DNA of 28,488 bases from a virus. Under the pieces are notes generated by a model, which made no database searches, was not told where the DNA came from, and saw only the letters and a list, made by a program, of their open reading frames with translations. This document shows positions 11,129-19,328 of the stretch, piece by piece (the first letter of the stretch is position 1; each line of letters opens with the position of its first letter). Made by a program: the position numbers and the translations under genes. The DNA lies in IMG/VR virus record IMGVR_UViG_3300017917_002005, positions 1-28,488 of that record. One strand, given 5' to 3'.

Positions 11129-11841
11129 TCTATACCGTTCAAATATAAGTTGGCAAAATAATCCATAGCAGATCCAGGCTGGAAGTTATTATTGTCAAAC
11201 CCTTGACGATTTAGCATTTGGTTCCAAATTTGCAATGTATAACTATTTTCACATTCTTTTAATACTTTTTTGCGATATTTCTTTTGAAATACTTGTTCCC
11301 ATTCCCAATAATTAACTGGGTAAAATGTTTGTGGATCTTTTATATATTTTTCTAAATTATATTTTTTAATTTTTTCAGTAAGTAACTGTGGACCAATCTC
11401 TCCCCATTTAATTTTTGTTTTATCAAATGAATTAGATATATCTACTAGCTCTGCTATTAAGTCTGAATCTTTTGGTGCCTTAAGCATACCGTTTGCAACT
11501 AGCCCATGACCACCGCCTTGCAACCCAAATGCATATTCTTTAAGTTTCCATCTTGATTGCAAACAAATATTATCTGTATCAGTCCAGATTAAACCAGTCT
11601 CTTGAATCATTTTATATCTAAACATATCTGCAAATGGTCCATAAGAGTTATCAGTTTTAAATATCCTATCTTCTGGAAGAATCATTCTAGCATCTTGCTT
11701 TACTACACCATCTGGCACTGCAAGATCCATATCATAAACAAACAGAGTCATACTATGATTGTGATATACAAAAGATGCTAAACATGTTTGTTCTATTTTA
11801 CTTAAGGGTCTACCAACCCATAGTGATCCAAACTCAGCCAT
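11125..11841 (-). CDS. GT32-like DXD glycosyltransferase
   Basis: About 238 residues from MAEFGSLWVGRPLSKIEQ. FVYHNHSMTLFVYD, PFADMFRYKMIQETGLIWTD and the DTD motif follow the DXD sugar-binding family (GT32/capsular type). The start at 11841 is chosen because GGAAG precedes it and it overlaps the stop of the methyltransferase; an upstream frame extension adds a spurious hydrophobic stretch. Confidence 0.75.
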   Translation of the reverse strand: MAEFGSLWVGRPLSKIEQTCLASFVYHNHSMTLFVYDMDLAVPDGVVKQDARMILPEDRIFKTDNSYGPFADMFRYKMIQETGLIWTDTDNICLQSRWKLKEYAFGLQGGGHGLVANGMLKAPKDSDLIAELVDISNSFDKTKIKWGEIGPQLLTEKIKKYNLEKYIKDPQTFYPVNYWEWEQVFQKKYRKKVLKECENSYTLQIWNQMLNRQGFDNNNFQPGSAMDYFANLYLNGIE

Positions 11842-12469
11842 TATCTTCCATATCAAAATCAGGTATATCTTTAACATACCAAAGACTCATAGTTTTATCT
11901 CTATCATGTGACTGTATGTTTCCTTCTATAATAATTCTTTCTGGGTACTTAAAACTATAAGGTGTTTTTTGTAAATTGATTCTTCTCCATTGACCAACAT
12001 TAATTTCTTGGTTTGCTTCTTGGTGGTTCCATAAAAAGTTAGTTGTTAAAAGATATTTAGAACCACTATTCTTTATATTATTTAAAGCTTTAAATACATC
12101 TTTAGTTGGTAAGTGAACAAGGCAATCACGTACCATTATTAAATCTACCTTTGGCAACTCATGATTAACTAAATCAATTACTGAAAACTTTATATTTTCA
12201 CTTTGATACTTTTTCTTATTACGTTCTATCATTGGCTCAACAATATCAGCACCATGATAATATATCTTGCTTAGATCAACCTGCTTCATCCAGTTAAAGT
12301 CACCACAAGGAATATCAAGCATTGACTTTATATTTAAAGACTTTAGCATTATGTTTAACTCAGGGATAAGGAACTTAGTTTGTTCATAATCAGATCCTGG
12401 ACCAGATACGGATTCTTTACCTGACCATGTATTATTTTTATAATACTCTGTAAAAATATCTTTACTCAT
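11834..12469 (-). CDS. SAM-dependent methyltransferase (class I)
   Basis: A 211-residue protein with motif I MLDIPCGDFNWMKQVDLS, an acidic second-strand end GADIVEPMIE, then LIMVRDCLVHLP. This is a class I Rossmann methyltransferase resembling those found in glycan clusters. Its substrate is probably a sugar or a transferred glycan, judged by the neighbours only. Coupled to genes on both sides. Confidence 0.75.
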   Translation of the reverse strand: MSKDIFTEYYKNNTWSGKESVSGPGSDYEQTKFLIPELNIMLKSLNIKSMLDIPCGDFNWMKQVDLSKIYYHGADIVEPMIERNKKKYQSENIKFSVIDLVNHELPKVDLIMVRDCLVHLPTKDVFKALNNIKNSGSKYLLTTNFLWNHQEANQEINVGQWRRINLQKTPYSFKYPERIIIEGNIQSHDRDKTMSLWYVKDIPDFDMEDNG

Positions 12470-13166
12470 ATCTACCTATCTTTTTTAGATTTGGGTAATA
12501 CTTAGACTGTGTGTCTACATAAAGCGTAGTTAAAAATGTTGTTGCAATTGGGACATAATCTTTTGTCTCCATAAATTTTCTTATTGGCGAACCATTGAAT
12601 ATGTGGTTGCTATCATCTTCAAGCATTATGAATGGTATACGAACATCATGAGAATATGTTTTTATTACATCAAAATCTTTTCCTTCAATATCCACGTTCA
12701 TAAAAAATGGAGTTCTCTGGAAATAGTCAAGGTGTATTTTTATTACTTCGTCAATTGTTTTAGATGGTACTTGTGCTGTCCAAGAAATATTAGTATGCTG
12801 ACTATCAGTTTTTCTTTTAGCAAACTCTGGAGATAATGTATTAGATGAATCTGTGTCACCAAACATAAAAAATTCTTTCATACCAGGCTCTGTGTCAACT
12901 GCACAATTTAATAAAATATCATGTGGCCTTAGTTCATGAACTAAAACATTAAAATAACTATTTGGATCTACTAATGTTCCAGTCCAACCATTTTTGTATA
13001 AAAAATACGTATTTGATTCTTTGACGGGATGAAATGATCCAATATCTATGTATGTATTATTATCAAATAAATTAATACCCATAATCCACGATAGTCTTTT
13101 CATTACACCGTTCAAAATAGAATCTTCACCGTAAGAAGAATAAGATTCAAAATGATCATAGCTCAT
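12462..13166 (-). CDS. FkbM family methyltransferase
   Basis: A 234-residue protein: DNNTYIDIGSFHPVKESNTY, WTGTLVDPNSYFN, FFMNVDIEGKDFDVIKTY and PFIMLEDDSNHI are typical of FkbM O-methyltransferases, which methylate hydroxyls on sugars or natural products using SAM. GGGGGT precedes the ATG. Part of the glycan cassette. Confidence 0.82.
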   Translation of the reverse strand: MSYDHFESYSSYGEDSILNGVMKRLSWIMGINLFDNNTYIDIGSFHPVKESNTYFLYKNGWTGTLVDPNSYFNVLVHELRPHDILLNCAVDTEPGMKEFFMFGDTDSSNTLSPEFAKRKTDSQHTNISWTAQVPSKTIDEVIKIHLDYFQRTPFFMNVDIEGKDFDVIKTYSHDVRIPFIMLEDDSNHIFNGSPIRKFMETKDYVPIATTFLTTLYVDTQSKYYPNLKKIGRYE

Positions 13167-13201
13167 GTATTTACCCCCGTTATTTTCTATCTAATATTAT
13201 A

Positions 13202-13924
13202 CTATAAAAGTGATGGTATATGTTTTGAATTGGGTATTATAAATTGTTCTGCAAAATTTTGCTTGACTTCTTTAAGAAACAGATGTGTTGCTTTTTTATC
13301 TATAATAAATGATATTTTTGTATTCAGCGTTTTTATTTTAAGATCTGTATATTTTAATATGTAATAGGATAACCAAAGATCATCTATTATCCAGAATTGT
13401 TCAGGGCATGTGAAAAAGAATTCATCTAAAAATATTGATGCAGAGCACACTAGGCCTCCAGTACCTGCATAATTACCAAGCTCATCTCTCTCTAATTTAA
13501 TTTTACTTTTATAAATTTTTTCTATCTTATGAGACCAAAAAGACTTTACGCAATCATTTTCATACTGCTCATAGCAATCCTGTATAAATGTTTCTGGTAG
13601 TATTTGATCATCATCAATAAAAATTACCCGTTCATACCCATCTTTTGCTAAATCTTGGGCTACAATAAAACGGGCAAATTGTTTAAAATTATTTCCGTAA
13701 TCATAAATAGATAAATTAAAATCTAAACTATGTTTATTTATTATTTTTAAAAGTTTTTCATTGTTATTAGAGTTATCACAAATGTAAAAGTCAAAATCTT
13801 TATTTGTTTGATTTATTAAACTAGTAAATGTATGTTGCAAATTTTCTAATCTTATATAGGTACACATAATTAAAGCAGTCTTAGACTTATTTTTAATTAT
13901 ATTTTTATATATTACTTTGCTCAT
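13202..13924 (-). CDS. GT2 family glycosyltransferase
   Basis: A 240-residue GT-A enzyme: TALIMCTYIRLENLQHTFTS, DFYICDNSNNNEK, VIFIDDDQILPETF (the DDD metal-sugar motif), then EQFWIIDDLWLSYYI. It lacks membrane segments. First gene of the leftward glycan cassette, following a terminator hairpin; the ribosome site is poor (no clear AGGAG). Confidence 0.82.
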   Translation of the reverse strand: MSKVIYKNIIKNKSKTALIMCTYIRLENLQHTFTSLINQTNKDFDFYICDNSNNNEKLLKIINKHSLDFNLSIYDYGNNFKQFARFIVAQDLAKDGYERVIFIDDDQILPETFIQDCYEQYENDCVKSFWSHKIEKIYKSKIKLERDELGNYAGTGGLVCSASIFLDEFFFTCPEQFWIIDDLWLSYYILKYTDLKIKTLNTKISFIIDKKATHLFLKEVKQNFAEQFIIPNSKHIPSLL

Positions 13925-13950
13925 GCTAATTTACCATATTTAATAGAATA

Positions 13951-13974
13951 GGCCAGCCTATAACTAGACTGGCC
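13951..13974 (-). terminator. Terminator between the holin-like gene and the glycan cassette
   Basis: GGCCAG (13951-13956) pairs with CTGGCC (13969-13974), extended by AT pairs on both sides. On the minus strand the stem is followed by TATTCTATT; on the plus strand by TTTTTTT a few bases on, so it may act in both directions. Confidence 0.5.
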
Positions 13975-13989
13975 ATCCTATTTTTTTAA

Positions 13990-14259
13990 TTACTTATCAG
14001 CGTTTTTAGCTGATGCCTTCTTCTTTGCAGGTGCCTTAGCAGCCTTTAGAGCCTCTTCTACAGCCTTAACGCTTGGCATCTTACCAAATGCCTTGTCATT
14101 AGGGTTGGCTGCTCTTAGAGCTACTGGAGCAATTGCAGCAATAAGTGCTGACCATAGATCCTTTGGATCTGTTACTCCTGCCATATATAGAGCAAGACCT
14201 GATGCAAGAACTGAACGTCCATATGATGCAAGCATTGCCTTTAGTTGTTCTGTGTTCAT
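13990..14259 (-). CDS. Small membrane-associated protein with Lys/Ala tail
   Basis: An 89-residue protein from MNTEQLKAMLASYGRSVLAS: a hydrophobic stretch (GLALYMAGV...LWSALIAAIAPVALRA) and a basic tail (KAPAKKKASAKNADK). AGGAGG is 5 bases upstream of ATG 14259; the longer frame has no ribosome site. The layout resembles a one- or two-span phage holin, but the lysin is 10 kb away. Confidence 0.6.
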   Translation of the reverse strand: MNTEQLKAMLASYGRSVLASGLALYMAGVTDPKDLWSALIAAIAPVALRAANPNDKAFGKMPSVKAVEEALKAAKAPAKKKASAKNADK

Positions 14260-14267
14260 TTTTCCTC

Positions 14268-14426
14268 CTAGGATAGAACCTTTATTAGTATAGCATATCC
14301 AGCCCAGAGACCTATAATTCCTGCGACCCCTGCAAAAACTGGTGGTGCTGGTACTGGCAATTTGAATGCTGCGAAAACTACGCCACACCCAAAACCTGTA
14401 ATTACTGATAATAAAATATCTTTCAT
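14268..14426 (-). CDS. XapX-like small membrane protein
   Basis: A 52-residue protein, MKDILLSVITGFGCGVVFAA, then FKLPVPAPPVFAGVAGIIGL. Two membrane segments joined by LPVPAPP match the XapX (DUF1427) family pattern of two helices around a S/V-P-A-P-P turn; function of that family is unknown. AAAGGAGA precedes the ATG, which overlaps the previous stop (ATGA). Confidence 0.6.
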   Translation of the reverse strand: MKDILLSVITGFGCGVVFAAFKLPVPAPPVFAGVAGIIGLWAGYAILIKVLS

Positions 14427-14620
14427 CTTTCTCCTTTTATATTATTTGGATGATCCATTGGTGTTGGTATTGTAACTAATGTTCCACAATTAGTACATTC
14501 TCCATCAGTATAATATAATCCAATTTCATAATCTACTGGATCAAATTGCGCTATTATTTTAAATAAAACATTTGAACAGTTTGGACATTCTGTTGTTGGA
14601 ATGCCCCTAGCGTCTATCAT
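14423..14620 (-). CDS. Zinc-ribbon protein
   Basis: A 65-residue protein, MIDARGIPTTECPNCSNVLF, with CPNC and CTNC about 30 residues apart: a two-knuckle zinc ribbon. Overlaps both neighbours. Function unknown. Confidence 0.65.
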   Translation of the reverse strand: MIDARGIPTTECPNCSNVLFKIIAQFDPVDYEIGLYYTDGECTNCGTLVTIPTPMDHPNNIKGER

Positions 14621-15035
14621 TTGGATCCTCTGGTAATAGTTTTTTAAGAAGTGATAACTCTACAGATATTTTCTTTAATGCTTTATCATGTGGTGGTATT
14701 ATTCCATCAACAACAGTGCCATAATTATTATAATATTCTATATGTGGTTCTACCTCTTCAATAAATTTACTAATTGTTTTTTGTGTTTGTTCAATATAAT
14801 CAAAAGCCCAATCACGGGAATCAGAAAGAAATTTAATAAAGCTTTCTTTATGTATATTATCAGCATCTACTTTGTTTTCTGTATTTTCAGACTTGTTCTC
14901 TTCTGAACTTAAATACAATAATATTGTTTCAGCAAGATGTTGTGTTGTTACTTTAAGCTGTCTAGCAGTATATATATATGCTATAAAAAATGATAGGCCA
15001 AAAGACGCAACTAAAATTAATATAATATTCAACAC
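14607..15035 (-). CDS. Membrane-anchored coiled-coil protein
   Basis: A 142-residue protein: one N-terminal membrane helix (LNIILILVASFGLSFFIAYI), then an acidic/charged helical region that may form a coiled coil. Start is GTG or the adjacent TTG after AGAGGT. Function unknown; the topology resembles i-spanins, but it is not beside the lysin. Confidence 0.6.
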   Translation of the reverse strand: MLNIILILVASFGLSFFIAYIYTARQLKVTTQHLAETILLYLSSEENKSENTENKVDADNIHKESFIKFLSDSRDWAFDYIEQTQKTISKFIEEVEPHIEYYNNYGTVVDGIIPPHDKALKKISVELSLLKKLLPEDPNDRR

Positions 15036-15074
15036 ACACCTCTTTCATCTATAAGTATACTATAGAATAAAATA

Positions 15075-15563
15075 TTACTTATCCTTCTTAGATTCGTGTG
15101 TTACCCAGTAATATTTACAGGTTGAGCAGCAAGGTTGGTTATATATACTATGTTTTGCATATCCAAAATGAGCATAATACATAGGATCTTTATTATAAAG
15201 ATTTGCTCTATGCGTTGTAACAAGTCTCATTACTTTATTATTATCTTCCCAAAAATCTGGAGCTATATTCCCCCAGTCTTCCCAGCATTGCTCTTTTAGA
15301 TTGTTAAGATTTTCTTCATTCTTATCTGTTTTAATACCACGCAACTTTGCTTCTTGGATCATTGCTTGAATATATTGCCAAAGACCTTTTTCATAGCCTT
15401 TCCACATTAATACAGCAGGATGGTGTTTCCATCCATTACCTTTAGACATTCCAGACAAAACATTAAGAATTTGATATCCTTCTAGAATTTGTTTATTAAG
15501 TCTTTTACTATCTAGCATCCTAGCAGCAGAATAAGAATTTGTTGACGGTAAAAAAGTTTGCAT
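15075..15563 (-). CDS. MSMEG_6728/Pyr_excise-like DNA repair protein
   Basis: A 162-residue protein. MQTFLPSTNSYSAARMLDSK, RLNKQILEGYQILNVL, WKHHPAVLMWKGYE and THRANLYNKDPMYYAHFGY match a family related to pyrimidine-dimer DNA glycosylases (Pyr_excise, called MSMEG_6728 in actinobacteria). The likely role is UV-damage repair by base excision. A C-terminal CCSTC may bind metal. Family assignment is firm from motif order; activity is inferred. Confidence 0.75.
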   Translation of the reverse strand: MQTFLPSTNSYSAARMLDSKRLNKQILEGYQILNVLSGMSKGNGWKHHPAVLMWKGYEKGLWQYIQAMIQEAKLRGIKTDKNEENLNNLKEQCWEDWGNIAPDFWEDNNKVMRLVTTHRANLYNKDPMYYAHFGYAKHSIYNQPCCSTCKYYWVTHESKKDK

Positions 15564-15793
15564 TACTGCAACACCTCTCTAGTAACTAACACAATTGCAC
15601 CTTCCATCTCTAAAGCTTTTTTAACTATTGATACATATTTAATAGCCTCAATTTTTTCATCATGAGTCATATTAACAAAGGATCTTTCATCTAATTTTAT
15701 CGTAAGGAAGTGCTCATTGTCAATAAGGTTAATGCCAAAGTTTTTAGGGGCTTCAATATTATGAAAAGCCCTACGCATGGCATCTGTATACAT
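15563..15793 (-). CDS. Small protein of unknown function
   Basis: A 76-residue protein, MYTDAMRRAFHNIEAPKNFG, ending GAIVLVTREVLQ, with an alternating alpha-beta look. TAATG overlaps on both sides couple it to its neighbours. No family recognised. Confidence 0.65.
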   Translation of the reverse strand: MYTDAMRRAFHNIEAPKNFGINLIDNEHFLTIKLDERSFVNMTHDEKIEAIKYVSIVKKALEMEGAIVLVTREVLQ

Positions 15794-16098
15794 TATTTAT
15801 CCTTATTTTTGTTTTCTGAGTATTTAAAAATTTGATCAAGAGATTTCCATTCAATATCATCTTCAAGACCCAAAGCTGATAAAAAGATCTGCCATGTTTC
15901 AATAACATATCCTTTTGCTAAATCTGATGGTTCTACCATATCTGCATCAATTAAGAATGCCAACGGAAGCCCAATATCATTGTATTCTATAAAGTCTTTA
16001 AACTCTTTATCTGTTTTATAATTACACCAAACTTCAGACAATATGGAACATATACTATTAAAATTATTTAATTCGTTTCTGTTGTCAGGACTTTCCAT
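15793..16098 (-). CDS. Acidic protein of unknown function
   Basis: About 101 residues from MESPDNRNELNNFNSICSIL, rich in Asp and Glu. GGGGAG lies 4 bases before the ATG at 16098, preferred over an in-frame ATG 12 bases upstream. Lies directly after, and overlapping, the WhiB gene. Confidence 0.65.
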   Translation of the reverse strand: MESPDNRNELNNFNSICSILSEVWCNYKTDKEFKDFIEYNDIGLPLAFLIDADMVEPSDLAKGYVIETWQIFLSALGLEDDIEWKSLDQIFKYSENKNKDK

Positions 16099-16355
16099 AT
16101 TTCTCCCCAATCTTTTTTATCTTTATGTATGTTAAACTCTTTTGAGATTTCTCCACCCTCTAGGTAAATACCGCCCCAAACTCCCCATTCTTTTCCTGAT
16201 ACACCAACAGCAAAACATTGTTTTGATACTGGACAGGATTTACATACAGAATCAACTATATGTCTTGATTCAATAGCTTCTTCATATTTATCAAAGAAAA
16301 TATTAGTTTCTAGTCCAAGACAGGCAGCAGCATCTTTCCATAAATGTTGCTGCAT
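16068..16355 (-). CDS. whiB: WhiB-like transcription factor
   Basis: A 95-residue Wbl protein. C12 (ACLG), C38 and C41 (CKSC) and C47 (QCFA) are the four cluster cysteines, followed by GVWGGIYL, the invariant G-[VI]-W-G-G turn. Such proteins bind a 4Fe-4S cluster and the primary sigma factor's region 4 and occur only in actinobacteria and their phages. The basic C-terminal DNA-binding tail is modest (HKDKKD). Likely acts on host or phage promoters. Confidence 0.93.
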   Translation of the reverse strand: MQQHLWKDAAACLGLETNIFFDKYEEAIESRHIVDSVCKSCPVSKQCFAVGVSGKEWGVWGGIYLEGGEISKEFNIHKDKKDWGEIWKVLTTETN

Positions 16356-16358
16356 AAA

Positions 16359-16568
16359 TCACGACCTATACTTATTTGGAATATCCCAGCCGTTTTTTCC
16401 AACAGGATAAATGCGTTGTAGATACCAAACTCCATTTACTCTTACACCATTTACTGATGTACGTCCAGCATCTGATTGTTTGCGATCAACAACATCCCAT
16501 CCTATCCACGATAGGTTCTTATTGTTTGCAACAATTTTTTCCATCTTGCCTAAACTATTAATAATCAT
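16359..16568 (-). CDS. Small conserved phage protein
   Basis: A 69-residue protein with VANNKNLSWIGWDVVDRKQS and NGVWYLQRIYPVGKNGWDIP. Seen as a small conserved type in actinophages; no function known to me. TAGGAGA precedes ATG 16568. Stop lies 3 bases before WhiB's start. Confidence 0.7.
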   Translation of the reverse strand: MIINSLGKMEKIVANNKNLSWIGWDVVDRKQSDAGRTSVNGVRVNGVWYLQRIYPVGKNGWDIPNKYRS

Positions 16569-16576
16569 TATTTCTC

Positions 16577-16927
16577 CTAATACCTAAAAATTCCTACTTC
16601 AATTTGCTTTGATTCTGCGATACCAACTAGATTTGAAACTGGCTCTTTTGGTTTGCTTAAAAATCCAAAGTAGTTTATATATTCAATATTTTCTATAACC
16701 CAGGATGAAGGAACCTTATAGTGTTTTATCTTCATACCTCTAGCTTTCATACCACGCTCTGACAAGTTACAAAATTCAGATAACATGGCATTTATTTTTG
16801 CTGGACCAACAGAATAAATATGTAACTCTTTATCGTTTTCTTGCATACCTGATAGCGCTACCCCCATTGCACGAAGAAAAACTTGATAATCATCAAACTC
16901 TTTACTTCCTTGAACAACTATATTCAT
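16577..16927 (-). CDS. Conserved phage protein, possible nucleotide-binding fold
   Basis: A 116-residue protein: MNIVVQGSKEFDDYQVFLRA, then ELHIYSVGPAKINAMLSEFC and LSERGMKARGMKIK. The Rossmann-like opening (IVVQGSKEFDDY) followed by IYSVGPA recalls SLOG/DUF2493-like nucleotide-binding proteins, a weak resemblance. Coupled by ATGA to the upstream gene. Confidence 0.65.
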   Translation of the reverse strand: MNIVVQGSKEFDDYQVFLRAMGVALSGMQENDKELHIYSVGPAKINAMLSEFCNLSERGMKARGMKIKHYKVPSSWVIENIEYINYFGFLSKPKEPVSNLVGIAESKQIEVGIFRY

Positions 16928-17340
16928 TCTTTATTTTCCTTTAATTTATCAAGTATAAACATCATCTTATCAATATCTTGTTTTGACATATCTAGAGTAT
17001 TTATTTGTCTTGTAGTTTCTGGAAGAACACTTCCATTTTGTACATCTGCAGTAAAAAATATATTATCTTTTACCCAATATGCATTATTATCTATTACCAT
17101 AACCTTGACCATATATTTGTCGGAATGATTTTTAGACTGAGAAGTATATTCTCTTACCCTTAAAGAGTCTGGAATAAAATCTTTTGTTTTATTATATACA
17201 GCAGTTTGACTTCTCATTGCACCTTTAATACCACGCACAGCAATATTTGCATTACGTTTAATTATATATGAAGATAGGGCAAAAGTCAATATAGCAATAG
17301 CTATATATTGCAAAATATTTAAAATGATTGCTCTACTCAT
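16924..17340 (-). CDS. Membrane-anchored protein of unknown function
   Basis: A 138-residue protein with an N-terminal membrane helix (ILQYIAIAILTFALSSYII), then a basic and a beta-rich outer or cytoplasmic part. A strong promoter places the start one base before the ATG, so the mRNA is nearly leaderless. First gene of a leftward operon that runs through WhiB. Confidence 0.65.
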   Translation of the reverse strand: MSRAIILNILQYIAIAILTFALSSYIIKRNANIAVRGIKGAMRSQTAVYNKTKDFIPDSLRVREYTSQSKNHSDKYMVKVMVIDNNAYWVKDNIFFTADVQNGSVLPETTRQINTLDMSKQDIDKMMFILDKLKENKE

Positions 17341-17347
17341 GTATACA

Positions 17348-17376
17348 ATTGTATCAAGTTAAGGCTTAGATGTCAA
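17348..17376 (-). promoter_or_regulatory. Strong promoter for the WhiB operon
   Basis: Minus strand: TTGACA (17376-17371), 17 bases, TACAAT (17353-17348). Only 7 bases separate the -10 box from the ATG at 17340. Confidence 0.7.
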
Positions 17377-17381
17377 GAGTA

Positions 17382-17816
17382 TTAAATATTAAAAACGTTT
17401 GATAGAGAAGAAGATTTTGTATGATCTGCACCAAAACCAGAAAATATATCTTTATTCATTTTCTTTTCTCTTTCAACAATCTTGCGTGACCAAGAAAATC
17501 CTGCATCTCCACCCCAAGCATCCCACATAATTCTTCCATTTGATGGATTTGATGTGTTATAAAAATCTTTTCCTTGCTTGTCTACCTCATGGCGTGAAAA
17601 AAATGAATACATTCTTTTTACTGTATCAAGACTAAGGCTTTCTCCTCTTGCAAGTTGACCTGCACGAGTCCATCCTACTGCTGTTCCTGCACCTTTTGCT
17701 TTTCCTTCTTCTTTCCAGCGAATTGCACGACGAGCAGCAGACTTCATGCCTTCTGTTGGAGCATATGTCTCTGCTTTATAAATATCTGACTTTTGAACAA
17801 TTTTAGCTCTTGCCAT
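17382..17816 (-). CDS. Conserved phage protein of unknown function
   Basis: About 144 residues from MARAKIVQKSDIYKAETYAP. KSAARRAIRWKEEGKAKGAG, TRAGQLARGESLSLDTVKRM and GRIMWDAWGGDAGFSWSRKI resemble a module that I recall in actinophage and archaeal-virus proteins near portal or capsid genes. GGGGAG precedes the ATG. Function unproven; packaging or capsid role is a guess. Confidence 0.7.
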   Translation of the reverse strand: MARAKIVQKSDIYKAETYAPTEGMKSAARRAIRWKEEGKAKGAGTAVGWTRAGQLARGESLSLDTVKRMYSFFSRHEVDKQGKDFYNTSNPSNGRIMWDAWGGDAGFSWSRKIVEREKKMNKDIFSGFGADHTKSSSLSNVFNI

Positions 17817-17958
17817 TTTTTTTATACTCCCCATATTTTCCTAAAACTGCTTTTATTGTTCCATCTTTACGAAGACGAACAATCATTCCATCTTTAATCT
17901 GTATAGGATTAAATGGATGTTTTGTTTTATATTTTCCAGACGACTTGCGAGATGACAT
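17803..17958 (-). CDS. 51-residue basic protein
   Basis: MSSRKSSGKYKTKHPFNPIQ, then IKDGMIVRLRKDGTIKAVLG: a very basic protein with a possible small SH3-like beta part. Its ATG overlaps the preceding stop (TAATG), and it overlaps the next gene's start, which supports translation. Function unknown. Confidence 0.6.
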   Translation of the reverse strand: MSSRKSSGKYKTKHPFNPIQIKDGMIVRLRKDGTIKAVLGKYGEYKKNGKS

Positions 17959-18962
17959 TACTTTATAAGTGGATTTAGATCAAAAATTGATCCAGCCCAC
18001 TCCCCCATACCTTTTGTTGCTTGATTACGCCAATCTTCTGGAAGCATATCCATTGCATTTAGTGCACGAGCACGACGAATGATATGTGCACGAGCTGCAC
18101 TGTAATCTTTTGCACGACCTACTGATTGAATTGCATTTTGTAGATCTGCACGATTTGCAATTGGGAAAGATCCGTCTGGCATTGCTGTTCCTGCTTCTGC
18201 CATTCTTTCACGAGAAGATGTTGAATAATCACGTTTTTCAGTTCCATCCATTTTGTATGTTCCACCACGACGTTTATATTCTTGTACTACCCATGCATTT
18301 GCTACTGCAGATGGATAAACATCAAACTTATCTTTTGCCTCACGTAAAATTTGTGTATAAAGTCTATTATTTGCTGGCTCACTACCACCACTACGTGGCT
18401 TAATCATGTCTCCATAGTTAGGTTTATCTGCTTTACCCATTCCAGGCATTGTATCTGGTTCTGCAACAAGTTGTCCATTAACCATTATTGCTTCTGCATC
18501 GAGTGGAAGTGGTGCAATTTTTGTTGCTTCTTCTGCTGCAACAGATACTAAATACATTGTTTCTTCCCAATACTGCCCATCTGATTCAAATTCTAAAGTA
18601 CGAACAACTAAAGCTGGACTTTCTAAGGATGTTTCTAAATAATATTCTGATCCAGGTAAACCAGATGCTCCGCTAGTCATAACATATTCTACACGACCAA
18701 CATGTATTTCATCATCACATGAGACAATTACAAAGTCTCCTTCTGCAAAGGATGCTTTTTCTAAATCTTTAATTTCAATTTTTTTATTTGTATTTACTGA
18801 TGCCCAAATTGCACGAGCCTGTGCCGAAGCTGCAGCTTTAGTTGGATGACATCCATGAACTGTTCCATCTGCGCTAACTGTTGGATATCCATTACATCCA
18901 TATGATCCCTTTTTACCAGCACGGTACCCACCCGCTGGTTTTCCTTTTCCACCTACTGGCAT
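17958..18962 (-). CDS. DUF6582-like phage protein
   Basis: A 334-residue protein. N-terminal part: glycine-rich GYRAGKKGSYGCNGYPTVSA and CHPTKAAASAQARAIWASVN. Centre: beta-rich, acidic. C-terminal part: YPSAVANAWVVQEYKRRGGT and FPIANRADLQNAIQSVGRAK then AHIIRRARALNAMDMLPEDW, a region found in many phage proteins (DUF6582-like), often fused to prohead proteases or capsid-region proteins. AGGAGT precedes the ATG. Structural or maturation role is inference. Confidence 0.7.
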   Translation of the reverse strand: MPVGGKGKPAGGYRAGKKGSYGCNGYPTVSADGTVHGCHPTKAAASAQARAIWASVNTNKKIEIKDLEKASFAEGDFVIVSCDDEIHVGRVEYVMTSGASGLPGSEYYLETSLESPALVVRTLEFESDGQYWEETMYLVSVAAEEATKIAPLPLDAEAIMVNGQLVAEPDTMPGMGKADKPNYGDMIKPRSGGSEPANNRLYTQILREAKDKFDVYPSAVANAWVVQEYKRRGGTYKMDGTEKRDYSTSSRERMAEAGTAMPDGSFPIANRADLQNAIQSVGRAKDYSAARAHIIRRARALNAMDMLPEDWRNQATKGMGEWAGSIFDLNPLIK

Positions 18963-18992
18963 AAAGACTCCTAATCCTATATATAGATTATA

Positions 18993-19328
18993 TCAGAATT
19001 CTTTGGAGAATAATACCCTTTTTATCTCAGACAAGGACCACTGATCTTCTTGTGAAAGCTTAGAAATAGCTTCTTTATCAAATGCTTTTTCAGTTAGGGT
19101 TACTATAGGACTATCTGCAAATAGGTCCATACTAACAAAACCATCTTCCCATAATTTCATTATCTCTGCATTAACATTATTTAAATGTTCACGGTATAGT
19201 TCTGGCATTACATCTTTTAGCTTTGGTGTAAATTGATATAAAAACTCACCAGTTGTCTCATCTATACCGCATACCTGCATTGCTCCAGATAACAGTAAAT
19301 TATCTATAATCTCTCTATCTTTATCCAT
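18993..19328 (-). CDS. Conserved phage protein of unknown function
   Basis: A 111-residue protein, MDKDREIIDNLLLSGAMQVC, with CGIDETTGEFLYQFTPKLKD. Looks helical with a winged-helix-like C-terminal part, but no family can be claimed. Overlaps the end of the thioredoxin gene. Confidence 0.65.
   Translation of the reverse strand: MDKDREIIDNLLLSGAMQVCGIDETTGEFLYQFTPKLKDVMPELYREHLNNVNAEIMKLWEDGFVSMDLFADSPIVTLTEKAFDKEAISKLSQEDQWSLSEIKRVLFSKEF

Noticed and set aside
14688-15054. Rightward frames opposite the membrane coiled-coil gene
   Set aside because: Low-complexity Ile/Tyr/Phe-rich shadows with no ribosome sites; the minus-strand gene has overlaps and clear composition.
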